This document shows positions 27,077 to 34,812 of a DNA stretch of 64,000 bases, piece after piece. Both the position numbers and the translations under genes were made by a program. Below the pieces are notes generated by a model. That model was given only the letters and a program-made list of their open reading frames with translations. It made no database searches and was not told the DNA's origin. Positions within the stretch are counted from its first letter, which is position 1; every line of letters begins with the position of its first letter. Source of the DNA: Candidatus Binatia bacterium (GTDB taxonomy: Bacteria; Desulfobacterota; Binatia; HRBIN30); the NCBI GenBank assembly GCA_023150935.1, contig JAKLJW010000025.1:1-64000 (forward strand), read 5' to 3'.

Positions 27077-28423
27077 ATGAGTCGGATCACAGCCACCTCG
27101 GCACCGCCTGCCGGCGAGCCACGCCTTTCGCTCGACGAGTACTGGATGCCGTTCACCCCGAACCGCGACTTCAAGAGCGACCCGCGGATGGTCGCACGGG
27201 CCGACGGCATGTGGCTGTGGAACGACCGCGGCGATCGTATCCTCGACGCGTCTGCGGGCCTGTTCTGCGTCAATGCCGGGCATTGCCGCCGGGAGATCGC
27301 CGAGGCGGTGGGCCGCCAGCTTGCCGAGCTCGATTACATCGCCCCGTTCCTGCGCGGTCATCGCAAGCAGTTCGAGCTGGCAGCCCGCCTTGCCGAGCTG
27401 ACTCCAGCCGACCTGAACCACATCTTCTTCGTCAACTCCGGCTCGGAATCCGTGGACTCGGCGATGAAGGTGGCGCTCGCCTACCACCATGCGCGCGGCG
27501 AAAACGGCCGCACGATGTTCGTGTCGCGCGAACGCGCGTACCACGGGGTCAACTTCGGCGGCGTGTCGCTCTCGGGCATGGTCAACAATCGGCGCAAGTT
27601 CGGTCCGTCGCTGCCCGGCGTTACCCACATGCGGCACACGCATCTCGAGGCCAACCGTTTCGTTCCCGGACAGGGGGCGCACGGCGCCGAGCTGGCGGAC
27701 GATTTGCTCCGCTGCGTGCAGCTTTACGGGGCCGAGAACATCGCGGCGTGCTTCGTCGAACCGATCGCCGGTTCGACGGGCGTACTGGTCCCTCCGGTGG
27801 GATACCTGGAACGTCTGCGCGCCATTTGCGACACCCATGGCATCGTCCTCGTCTTCGACGAGGTCATCTGCGGCTTCGGGCGCACGGGCGCGGCCTTTGC
27901 CGCGCAGAGTTTCGGCGTCACTCCCGACGTCATGACGATGGCCAAGGCGATCACCAACGGCGCCCAGCCGATGGGCGCGGTTGCCGTGAGTCGGCGCATT
28001 CACGACACCATCATGGATGCCGCCGCGGAGGGCGCCATCGAGTTCTTTCACGGCTACACTTACTCGGGCCACCCGGCGCCCTGCGCGGCCGGCCTGGCCA
28101 CGCTCGACATCTATCGGCGCGAGGGCCTTTTCGAGCGCGCCCGCGAGCTGTCGCCTTACTTTCTCTCGGCGATGTTCTCGCTGCGCGATCTGCCCGTCGT
28201 CGCGGACATCCGCGGCTACGGCCTCATGGCGGGCATCGAGGTACACGCCGCCGGCGCCCCGGGCGCCCGCGGCCATGTATGGCAGAAGCAGCTTTTCGAT
28301 CGCGGCGTCCACGTCAAGACCACGGGCGACGCCGCCATCATCGCCCCCCCGTTGATCGCCGAGCGCGAACACATCGACCGCATCGCCGACGGGTTGCGCG
28401 AGACTCTGGCGGCACTCGAGTAA
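27077..28423 (+). CDS. Class III (omega) aminotransferase, beta-alanine/pyruvate type
   Basis: 448 residues of the fold-type I, class III PLP-dependent aminotransferases. Features are LSLDEYWMPFTPNRDFKSDP (typical of omega-amino acid:pyruvate transaminases), NSGSESVDSAMKVALAYH, the FDEVICGFGRTG active-site segment and the PLP lysine Lys290 in TMAKAITNGAQPMG. The reaction is transfer of an amino group from an omega-amino acid or amine to pyruvate or a similar acceptor. A perfect AAGGAGGAG ribosome-binding site lies seven bases upstream of ATG 27077. The next gene starts 21 bases after its stop, so it is translated in an operon with the alkylsulfatase-type lipoprotein and probably with the URO-D-like gene. 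Beta-alanine:pyruvate is the closest match by motif, but the substrate is inferred. Confidence 0.9.
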   Translation: MSRITATSAPPAGEPRLSLDEYWMPFTPNRDFKSDPRMVARADGMWLWNDRGDRILDASAGLFCVNAGHCRREIAEAVGRQLAELDYIAPFLRGHRKQFELAARLAELTPADLNHIFFVNSGSESVDSAMKVALAYHHARGENGRTMFVSRERAYHGVNFGGVSLSGMVNNRRKFGPSLPGVTHMRHTHLEANRFVPGQGAHGAELADDLLRCVQLYGAENIAACFVEPIAGSTGVLVPPVGYLERLRAICDTHGIVLVFDEVICGFGRTGAAFAAQSFGVTPDVMTMAKAITNGAQPMGAVAVSRRIHDTIMDAAAEGAIEFFHGYTYSGHPAPCAAGLATLDIYRREGLFERARELSPYFLSAMFSLRDLPVVADIRGYGLMAGIEVHAAGAPGARGHVWQKQLFDRGVHVKTTGDAAIIAPPLIAEREHIDRIADGLRETLAALE

Positions 28424-28444
28424 GCGGCAAGCCCCGCGCCTCGC

Positions 28445-30430
28445 ATGACACGCATCGCCCGCATCGTCGTCGTTCTCGGGTTGGTGGCCGCCGCCGGCTG
28501 CCATCGCAAAGAAGCGCCGCGTGTGCCCGATGCGGCGGGGCACAACACGACCGAAGCCGCGGCGGCGTCGGCGACGACGGCGGCAGCCAACCGGGAAGTG
28601 GCGGCTGCCCTGCCGCTCGCCGACCGGACCGACTTCGAAGATGCGGGCCGCGGACTGGTAGCGCGCGACCCCGACGCGGTGGTTCGCAATGCCGGCGGGC
28701 AGCCGATCTGGAATACCGCCGACTACGCGTTCGAAAGCGGCCCCGCGCCGCCGAGTGTCAACCCCAGCCTGTGGCGGCAGGCGCAACTGAACAACCTGCA
28801 CGGACTGTTTCGCGTCACCGAGGGCGTCTATCAGGTGCGCGGCTACGACCTCGCCAACCTGTCGATCGTCGAGGGCCGGTCGGGTTGGATCGTCGTCGAT
28901 CCGTTGACCGCACCGGAAACCGCCGCCGCCGCCATGGCTCTGGCGCGCCGCCACCTCGGCGACAAGCCCGTGGTCGCCATCGTCTTCACGCACAGCCACG
29001 TCGACCACTTCGGAGGCATCCGCGGAGTCGTCCCGGCCGGGACGGAACCGCCGCCGATCGTTGCCCCGCGCGGCTTCCTCGAAGAGGCCACCAGCGAGAA
29101 CCTGCTGGCAGGGCTCGCCATGGGCCGGCGCGCCACGTACATGTACGGCACGCACCTGCCGCGCAGCCCGCTGGGACACGTCGACTCGGGCCTCGGCAAA
29201 GAGCCGGCGCGCAGCAAGATCGACATCCTGGCGCCGACCGTCGTCGTCGATCGCACGCCGCAGGAACTCACCATCGACGGGGTGCGTTTCGTCTTCCAGT
29301 ACGCGCCCGATTCGGAAGCGCCGGCGGAGTTGACCTTCTACCTCCCGGACCGCAGAGCCTTTTGCGGTGCCGAGGTGGTCTGCCACACCATGCACAACCT
29401 CTACACTTTGCGCGGCGCCAAGGTGCGTGACGCCCGCAAGTGGAGCGGCTACATCGATCAGGCCATCGACTTGTTCGGCGATGCCGAGGTGGTTTTCGCC
29501 AGCCATCACTGGCCGGTGTGGGGCAACGAACGCGTCGTCGACTACCTGAAGAAGCAACGCGACACGTACCGCTATATCCACGACCAGACGCTGCGCCTGG
29601 CCAACTCCGGCATGACTCCGCAGGAGATCGCCGAACAGCTCGACCTTCCCGACTCGTTGCGCACCTCGTTCGCCAACCGGCCTTACTACGGCACCGTCCG
29701 GCACAACGCGAAAGCTGTCTACCAGGCGTACTTCGGCTGGTACGACGGCAATCCGGCCAATCTCGATCCGTTGCCGCCGGAACAGGCGGCGGCGAAGTAC
29801 GTCGACGCGATGGGCGGCGGCGCCGCCGTGCTGGCGCTCGGCCGCAACGCCATCGAACGCGGCGACTATCGCTGGGCGGCCATGGTGCTCAACCATCTCG
29901 TGTTTGCCGCGCCGGACAACCAGGCGGCCAGAGATCTTCTGGCACGCGCCTACGATCAACTCGGGTACCGCGCAGAGTCGGGTCCGTGGCGCGACAGCTA
30001 TCTGACCGGCGCGGCGGAATTACGGGGCGGCGTACTCGGCTCGGCAACCAACCTCGCCGCCGCTGCCGGCATGCTCCGTCACCTTCCGGCGGAACAGTTC
30101 CTCGCGTTGCTGGCCGTGAGCCTCAACGGACCCAGAGCCGACGGCAAGCGCCTGCGTCTCAATTTCGTGTTCACCGATCTGGGTGAATCGTACGTTGTCG
30201 AGGTCGAGAACGCCGTACTGCACGCCCATCGCCGCGAGCCCGCGCCGGAGGCGCCGGTGACCGTGCGGCTGACCCGCGACTTCCTCGTGCGCCTCCTGAC
30301 CGGCGAGGCCGGACTGCGCGAGATGATCTTCTCCGAGGAGATCGATGTCGACGGCAGCCGCATGGAACTGCTGTCGTTCTTCCTCCTCCTCGACCGTCCG
30401 AACCCGGCGTTCACGATCGTGACGCCGTGA
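28445..30430 (+). CDS. Alkylsulfatase (SdsA1/BDS1-like) MBL-fold lipoprotein
   Basis: 661 residues. The N-terminus has a hydrophobic segment and an AAAGC lipobox (Cys19), then a low-complexity Ala/Thr linker. The MBL metal motif is THSHVDHFGG, with His183, His185, Asp187 and His188. It is followed by the alkylsulfatase-style segments ELTFYLPDRRAFCGAEVVCH and FASHHWPVWGNERVVDYL. The middle helical dimerisation region (RNAIERGDYRWAAMVLNHLV) and a C-terminal SCP2-like domain complete the SdsA1 architecture. Such enzymes cleave linear primary or secondary alkyl sulfates, releasing alcohol and sulfate. Being a lipoprotein, it would act in the periplasm or on the outer membrane. It lies 21 bases after the aminotransferase stop. 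Confidence 0.9.
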   Translation: MTRIARIVVVLGLVAAAGCHRKEAPRVPDAAGHNTTEAAAASATTAAANREVAAALPLADRTDFEDAGRGLVARDPDAVVRNAGGQPIWNTADYAFESGPAPPSVNPSLWRQAQLNNLHGLFRVTEGVYQVRGYDLANLSIVEGRSGWIVVDPLTAPETAAAAMALARRHLGDKPVVAIVFTHSHVDHFGGIRGVVPAGTEPPPIVAPRGFLEEATSENLLAGLAMGRRATYMYGTHLPRSPLGHVDSGLGKEPARSKIDILAPTVVVDRTPQELTIDGVRFVFQYAPDSEAPAELTFYLPDRRAFCGAEVVCHTMHNLYTLRGAKVRDARKWSGYIDQAIDLFGDAEVVFASHHWPVWGNERVVDYLKKQRDTYRYIHDQTLRLANSGMTPQEIAEQLDLPDSLRTSFANRPYYGTVRHNAKAVYQAYFGWYDGNPANLDPLPPEQAAAKYVDAMGGGAAVLALGRNAIERGDYRWAAMVLNHLVFAAPDNQAARDLLARAYDQLGYRAESGPWRDSYLTGAAELRGGVLGSATNLAAAAGMLRHLPAEQFLALLAVSLNGPRADGKRLRLNFVFTDLGESYVVEVENAVLHAHRREPAPEAPVTVRLTRDFLVRLLTGEAGLREMIFSEEIDVDGSRMELLSFFLLLDRPNPAFTIVTP

Positions 30431-30434
30431 CGCA

Positions 30435-30497
30435 GGCGGGCAGGCACGAGGCCTGCCCATGCCGTTCGGCGGGCAGGCACGAGGCCTGCCCATGCCG
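30435..30497. terminator. Tandem GGGCAGGC hairpins after the alkylsulfatase gene
   Basis: Two direct copies of a 30-base unit (30435-30464 and 30468-30497), each forming a hairpin with stem GGGCAGGC/GCCTGCCC and a five-base loop, repeating every 33 bases. They start five bases after the alkylsulfatase stop and lack a T-run, so they could be a transcription barrier or repeat element rather than a classic terminator. The same core word occurs in the 3665-4163 intergenic region. Confidence 0.6.
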
Positions 30498-30547
30498 CAT
30501 ACCGTTGGGTTGATCGCCGGGGCCGCTGTCGGCTATCGACGGCGGCC

Positions 30548-31291
30548 ATGAAACACTGGATGCGTCGTGGGTGGCCGTTTGCGGTCATGGGGTTGGTTGT
30601 GGCGATCGTGGCCGTGGGGCTGCTGCGCGGTGCGCCCGAACCCGGCGCCGTCGAGAGTCCGGCGACGGCGCCGCCGGCCCGGCACCCCCCATCCGCCGCT
30701 CCGCGGCCGGCGGACAGCGCGCCGCCGCCGCGCGCCGCCCCTGCGCCGACGGCCGGCCAAGCGGCGCCCGACGCGCCGGCACCCGAAGCCGCCGAGGAAA
30801 TCGCCGAGCCCGAGATAGACCCGAACGCCGAGCAGGATGCGATCGCCGCCGCCTGGGCCACGGTGGATATGGAAGCGGTTCGCGCGGCAATGCCCGACAA
30901 TCTCTATTTCAAGTTGGCGGCTCCGACGAAGGACGAGGCCGTGATCGAAGAACGGGCGGCGGAACGCCGGCGCTGGAACGAGGAGTACGGCAAGGTTCTT
31001 TCGGGTACGGCGACCGAAGAGGAGATCGGCGCCTTTTTCGATCGCCGCGCCCGCGTGTCGACCGACTACGTCGAGTTCACCACCCACCTCCTCGACCATT
31101 ACCGCGACACTCTGCACGAACGCGACGTTGCCCTGCTCGAACTGGCGCGGCGGATGCACGCCACGCGCCTGCAGGAGATACCCCATCAGGTCGAAGAGGC
31201 ACTGGTACGCAAGCGGCAACAGGACGAGGCCCGCGCCGCCTGGCTCGCCGAGGAGGCCGAGTTCCGCGGTGGAGCCGATCCCGCGCCCTGA
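30548..31291 (+). CDS. Membrane-anchored protein with Pro-rich linker and helical domain
   Basis: 247 residues. An N-terminal membrane helix or signal (FAVMGLVVAIVAVGLLRGAP) is followed by about 50 residues of Pro/Ala linker and then a charged helical domain (about residues 95-240; for example EERAAERRRWNEEYGKVLSG and LHERDVALLELARRMHATRL) predicted to be long amphipathic helices or a coiled coil. It has no recognised family. Topology suggests a periplasmic domain tethered to the inner membrane. It follows the alkylsulfatase gene after the tandem hairpins, so it may have its own transcript. Codon-position GC and the protein-like charge pattern support it as a real gene. Confidence 0.7.
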   Translation: MKHWMRRGWPFAVMGLVVAIVAVGLLRGAPEPGAVESPATAPPARHPPSAAPRPADSAPPPRAAPAPTAGQAAPDAPAPEAAEEIAEPEIDPNAEQDAIAAAWATVDMEAVRAAMPDNLYFKLAAPTKDEAVIEERAAERRRWNEEYGKVLSGTATEEEIGAFFDRRARVSTDYVEFTTHLLDHYRDTLHERDVALLELARRMHATRLQEIPHQVEEALVRKRQQDEARAAWLAEEAEFRGGADPAP

Positions 31292-31313
31292 TCCGTCGAC
31301 GCCAAATCGTGCT

Positions 31314-31345
31314 TGACAACCCGGCATCGAATGAAAGAAAAGGCG
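31314..31345 (+). promoter_or_regulatory. Possible promoter for the pectin-acetylesterase-like gene
   Basis: A consensus-like TTGACA lies at 31314-31319, about 100 bases upstream of the ATG at 31422. At 17 bases spacing the sequence is AGAAAA, which is a poor -10 element, so recognition by a standard sigma-70 is doubtful. The local A-rich patch (GAATGAAAGAAAA) stands out in this GC-rich context. Confidence 0.3.
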
Positions 31346-31421
31346 GACATGGTCGATCAGTGATCGTGGTGTTCCACTCAAGCCGGTTCCGCGTCAGGCG
31401 GACCATCAGGGAGGGAGTTGC

Positions 31422-32738
31422 ATGACAGTCAGGGGACGACTCGGCTGGTTGTATTTTGCGGCGCTGCTTACGGCACTTCCGATGCGTTCGGCGCAGGCCA
31501 TCGGCATCGAGGACGTGGTGGACGGCGGCAACAATTACGCGTGGCAGCTCGTCGAGCTGCCGGGCGCGGTCTGCAGCAACGGTTCGCAGTACCGTTTCTG
31601 GTATTACGACTCGCCGACTTCGAACAGCATGGCGATCTCATTCGAGGGCGGCGGCGCTTGCTGGGACTATGCGACTTGCAGCGGCCAGGCGGGCATCCTC
31701 GGGGCGTCGAACCCCAACGGCATACCGGCCGACTACATCACGCAGTTCAAGGCCAAGTACGTTTCGCCGATCATCAACGGCGCCGACCCCGGCATTCCGC
31801 CGTTCCGATCGAAGACCAACATCGCCACCAACGGCTTCGACATGGTCTACGTCCCGTACTGCACGGGCGACGTCCACGTCGGCAACCGGGTCGTCACTTA
31901 CACGGACCCGAACAACCAGCAACCGCCGATCACGTTCCGTCACAACGGGTACAACAACACCCTGGCGATTCTGAACTATCTGCACACCCGCTTCCCGAGC
32001 ATCAACAAGCTCGTGATCACCGGCTTCAGCGCCGGCGGTGTCGCCAGCAGCGCCGTGTTCTACCAGGCCCGGCGCACGCTGGTGCCGACGAAAGCCTACA
32101 TGCTGAACGACTCGGGGCCCATCTTCCCGGCCCCGAACGCGACCTACAATTCGCGGCCGTTGCACGACCTGATCAAAGTGCAGTGGGATCTGACGTCGCT
32201 CTACAGCCAGCTCCCGGCTTCGTTCAATCCGAACGATTTCGGCAGCATCAACGCCATGCTGGCGACGGAGTTCCCCGGGGATCGGCTCGCCTACACGGGC
32301 TACTCGAGCGACTATAACTTCTCCCGGTTCTCCTACGAGCGCTTCTACCCCGGCATCACGCAGGCCGGCATCCTGCAGAAGTGGCGTCAGGACCAGACCA
32401 ACCTGATCAACCAGATCAAGAACTACTCCAACTACAGTTACCATGTGCCGTGGCACCGGCCGATCAACGACAGTCACTGCGTGTCGATCATCACCTTCAT
32501 CGGCAGTCACGCCTGCCCGACCGTCCGCAAGAAGAAATGGTACGAGGCGCTCGAGTGGCCATGGACGCAGTCGTGGAAGTGCCCGAGCGGGTTCATGCCG
32601 TTCGAGACCTTCCTGACCCGCTTCATCACGAACAACTACCAGACCCGGATCGTCGAGCCGGAGAACTACTACAACAACGAAGACCCGGGCATGCAGATCG
32701 TCGCACCGCTGATCAACGACGCCGTCTCCGGCGCGTGA
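31422..32738 (+). CDS. Secreted pectin acetylesterase/Notum-family hydrolase
   Basis: 438 residues with a signal peptide (LGWLYFAALLTALPMRSAQA). The protein is unusually rich in Asn and Tyr for this GC-rich window. Motifs of the PAE/Notum alpha/beta-hydrolase family are present: the oxyanion-hole region FEGGGACWDYATC, the nucleophile elbow GFSAGG with Ser203, and a likely catalytic His in INDSHCVS; several cysteines could form disulfides. Members deacetylate pectin or remove lipid from proteins; bacterial members are often annotated as vtpJ-like. The start has a strong GGGAGGGAG site. The gene is followed by a strong intrinsic terminator at 32785-32826, which fits a monocistronic unit. Confidence 0.9.
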   Translation: MTVRGRLGWLYFAALLTALPMRSAQAIGIEDVVDGGNNYAWQLVELPGAVCSNGSQYRFWYYDSPTSNSMAISFEGGGACWDYATCSGQAGILGASNPNGIPADYITQFKAKYVSPIINGADPGIPPFRSKTNIATNGFDMVYVPYCTGDVHVGNRVVTYTDPNNQQPPITFRHNGYNNTLAILNYLHTRFPSINKLVITGFSAGGVASSAVFYQARRTLVPTKAYMLNDSGPIFPAPNATYNSRPLHDLIKVQWDLTSLYSQLPASFNPNDFGSINAMLATEFPGDRLAYTGYSSDYNFSRFSYERFYPGITQAGILQKWRQDQTNLINQIKNYSNYSYHVPWHRPINDSHCVSIITFIGSHACPTVRKKKWYEALEWPWTQSWKCPSGFMPFETFLTRFITNNYQTRIVEPENYYNNEDPGMQIVAPLINDAVSGA

Positions 32739-32784
32739 TCGGCGGCGATCGAAAGAGGTTTCACGGCAACGAACACGGAACACG

Positions 32785-32826
32785 AAGCGCGGACCCGGAA
32801 TGCGCCGGGTCCGTGCTTCTTTTTTC
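32785..32826 (+). terminator. Strong rho-independent terminator
   Basis: A GC-rich stem (AAGCGCGGACCCGG pairing with CCGGGTCCGTGCTT, one mismatch, loop of about six bases) runs straight into a T-rich tail (CTTTTTT, about 32819-32826). It lies about 47 bases after the pectin-acetylesterase-like stop and before the ankyrin gene. It is the best intrinsic terminator seen in the window. Confidence 0.9.
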
Positions 32827-32887
32827 GTCGACCGCGGTTCGTCGCGAGTCGTTCGTAGTGTGCCCTTCGCGGCGGACGTTTGCCGGA

Positions 32888-33700
32888 ATGGTTGACAGGC
32901 TCATCGGACTCCGGGCGTGCGGGACGGCGGCGCCCCGCACGCGCCGGTCGCGGCGCGCGGTCTGCCGGCGGAAAGTGCTTGCCGTTCTCGTCCTGGTCGC
33001 GGCAAGTGCGGCGCCGCTATCGGCGGCGGCAACGCCGGCGATGTCCCCTGCCGCGGCGGCGCGAACACCGCTTCCCGCGGTGCGCAATCGGGTCATGGGT
33101 AGCGGCGAGGCACCCAGGCCCGAGCCGTTCACGATCGAACAGCGACTGCTCGAGGCGGTGCGCCGCAACGACCGGCCCACCATCGAGCGCGCCCTCCAAC
33201 GCGGGGCGTCGATTCACTCCAGGGACGACATCGGCCGCTCGACGGTGTTCCTCGCCGTCTTCGACGCGCACGATCTGGACCTCGTACGCTGGCTGCACGG
33301 TAAAGGGGCGCGACTCGACGAACCCGACACGGGCGGGCGTACGGCGCTGAGCTTCGCCGCCGCCAACGGCCGTGTCGACATCGTCGAGTATCTGGTCGCC
33401 AACGGAGCGGTGGTCGATCGGCGCGACAAGCAGGGCCGCACGGCGCTTTTTCACGCCGTGCTCAACGATCGACGTGACGCGGTGGATTTCCTGCTGAATC
33501 GCGGCGCCGACGTGAACGTGCACGACCAGTTCGGCGACACGCCGCTGATGGTCGCCTGCGCGAAAGGCTTCGGCGACATGGCGACGTTGCTCCTGGCGCG
33601 CGGCGCCGACCCGAGTTTACGCGATCAGGAAGGTCGCACGGCCGCCGAGCGCGGAGCCGGTCGCACCGAGGCGTGCAAACCGCCAACGCCGCCACGGTAA
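32888..33700 (+). CDS. Exported ankyrin-repeat protein
   Basis: 270 residues. After an Arg-rich N-terminus a hydrophobic signal-like segment follows (VLAVLVLVAASAAPLSAAA), then about four to five ankyrin repeats from about residue 87, for example GRTALSFAAANGRVDIVEYL, QGRTALFHAVLNDRRDAVDF, FGDTPLMVACAKGFGDMATL and ending RTAAERGAG. Ankyrin solenoids mediate protein binding. The start at ATG 32888 is chosen because the frame upstream crosses the terminator and the previous gene. The long charged n-region before the hydrophobic segment is unusual, so a start further inside is possible. Its partner is unknown and it stands alone between a terminator and a convergent gene. Confidence 0.8.
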   Translation: MVDRLIGLRACGTAAPRTRRSRRAVCRRKVLAVLVLVAASAAPLSAAATPAMSPAAAARTPLPAVRNRVMGSGEAPRPEPFTIEQRLLEAVRRNDRPTIERALQRGASIHSRDDIGRSTVFLAVFDAHDLDLVRWLHGKGARLDEPDTGGRTALSFAAANGRVDIVEYLVANGAVVDRRDKQGRTALFHAVLNDRRDAVDFLLNRGADVNVHDQFGDTPLMVACAKGFGDMATLLLARGADPSLRDQEGRTAAERGAGRTEACKPPTPPR

Positions 33701-33733
33701 CGGGCGACGCCGGCTCGATTCCCCGCGCCCCCG

Positions 33734-34471
33734 TCAAACCCCACACTTGTTACGCACCACCCGCAGCGCCGTCTCGAAGCCGTCGAACAGCGGCCAGGCG
33801 CCGCGCCGCCACCGCACGGCACGCCGTTCCACCGCAACCCCGAGCGCCGCAAAGGTACCGACCAGCCGCCGCGGCGCACACACGACGCACGCCGTATGCG
33901 CCTGCTCGGCCGCTCGCAACAGCCGCGGCCACGACTGTCCACGTACCGCCCGCGGCAGCACGTCACCCACATCGAGCGCCACGACGGCCAGTCCACCGGT
34001 GCGCAGGAGCAATTCCGTACACCGCAGTCCGTCGATCGCCGACAACGGCCGCACCCACAACAGCCGCCGCAGATCCGCCCCGGCCCGCAGTACCGACTCC
34101 GGATGCAACGCATCGGCACAGTCGATATACGCCACCACCTCGCCCCGTCGCGTCGCCGCCGCCAACACCGCCAACAACACCGCCGTCCGGCCCGCCGACC
34201 GTGGCCCTACCACCTCGCTGATCCGCCCTCGCGGCAGCCCCCCCGCCAGCATCGCATCGATCGCCGGTACACCGCTCGATACGCGCGCCACCGGCTCCGA
34301 CGCCGTCACTCCCAGACGTACACCCGGCGGCAACGAGAGCCGCGCAAGACGCGTCGCCACCGCTGCCTGCCGCGCTGTAGCCGCACCGGTCACGAACGGA
34401 TTTTCGCCAAACCTTCGCCTGCGGTCAATGGGGGAAGACCGAGACGAGACTGTCGATGAACTCCCGTTCAC
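33734..34471 (-). CDS. RecA/ImuA-like ATPase-fold protein, 5' end next to a repeat
   Basis: Up to 245 residues. The core resembles the RecA-like fold of ImuA: GVPAIDAMLAGGLPRGRISE leads into GPRSAGRT (89-96), the Walker A position, but with Arg95 in place of the usual Lys. AYIDCADALHPESVLRAGADL and LAVVALDVGDVLPRA (Walker B-like) follow, matching RecA/ImuA order. The imuB and dnaE2 partners of the mutagenesis cassette are not nearby. The frame opens at a GTG at 34471 that lies inside the end of the repeat element (34446-34813), so the first 10-15 residues are repeat-derived and the native start may lie further in or have been lost. ATP hydrolysis is doubtful because of the Lys-to-Arg change. 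Confidence 0.65.
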   Translation of the reverse strand: MNGSSSTVSSRSSPIDRRRRFGENPFVTGAATARQAAVATRLARLSLPPGVRLGVTASEPVARVSSGVPAIDAMLAGGLPRGRISEVVGPRSAGRTAVLLAVLAAATRRGEVVAYIDCADALHPESVLRAGADLRRLLWVRPLSAIDGLRCTELLLRTGGLAVVALDVGDVLPRAVRGQSWPRLLRAAEQAHTACVVCAPRRLVGTFAALGVAVERRAVRWRRGAWPLFDGFETALRVVRNKCGV

Positions 34472-34812
34472 CCTTCGATACGCTCACCCTGAACTACTAT
34501 CGCCGAAAGTCTGCGCACGGCGCGAAGAAATCTTCAGGCCATGGAGCGGCAGTGCCTTCCCGTTCGTCCCGAGTAGCGCCTTCTTCTGGCGCGTATCGAG
34601 GGACAGGCTCGGCAGGAGCGCGCCCCTCGATACGGAGCCCAGGGGAAGGGCTCCTACTCGGGGCGAACGGGCTGGTTGTTCGCAATGGGTTGCGGGCGAA
34701 GCCCGCGCTAGGATCGTCGAAGGGTGAACGCGGAAAAACCCAATGAAATCAATTCCACCACCGCTCAGGCTGAGCTTGTCGAAGCCGGGTTTGGCCGTTT
34801 ATCGACAGACTC
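34446..34812. repeat. Second copy of the palindromic repeat element
   Basis: Bounded by inverted ends GACTGTCGATGAAC (about 34448) and GTTTATCGACAGACTC (to 34812). The core 34481-34709 is a direct repeat of 19770-19999, estimated by eye at well over 90 percent identity, with the same palindrome ends (34559-34576 and 34654-34671). A perfect 14-base inverted pair CGTTCACCCTTCGA (34465-34478) and TCGAAGGGTGAACG (34717-34730) brackets the core. The outer arms are inverted relative to the first copy: 34730-34812 is the complement of 19689-19772, and 34445-34478 is the complement of 20262-20295. Its right edge supplies two bases of the stop codon of the Big2-type lipoprotein gene. Confidence 0.9.
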
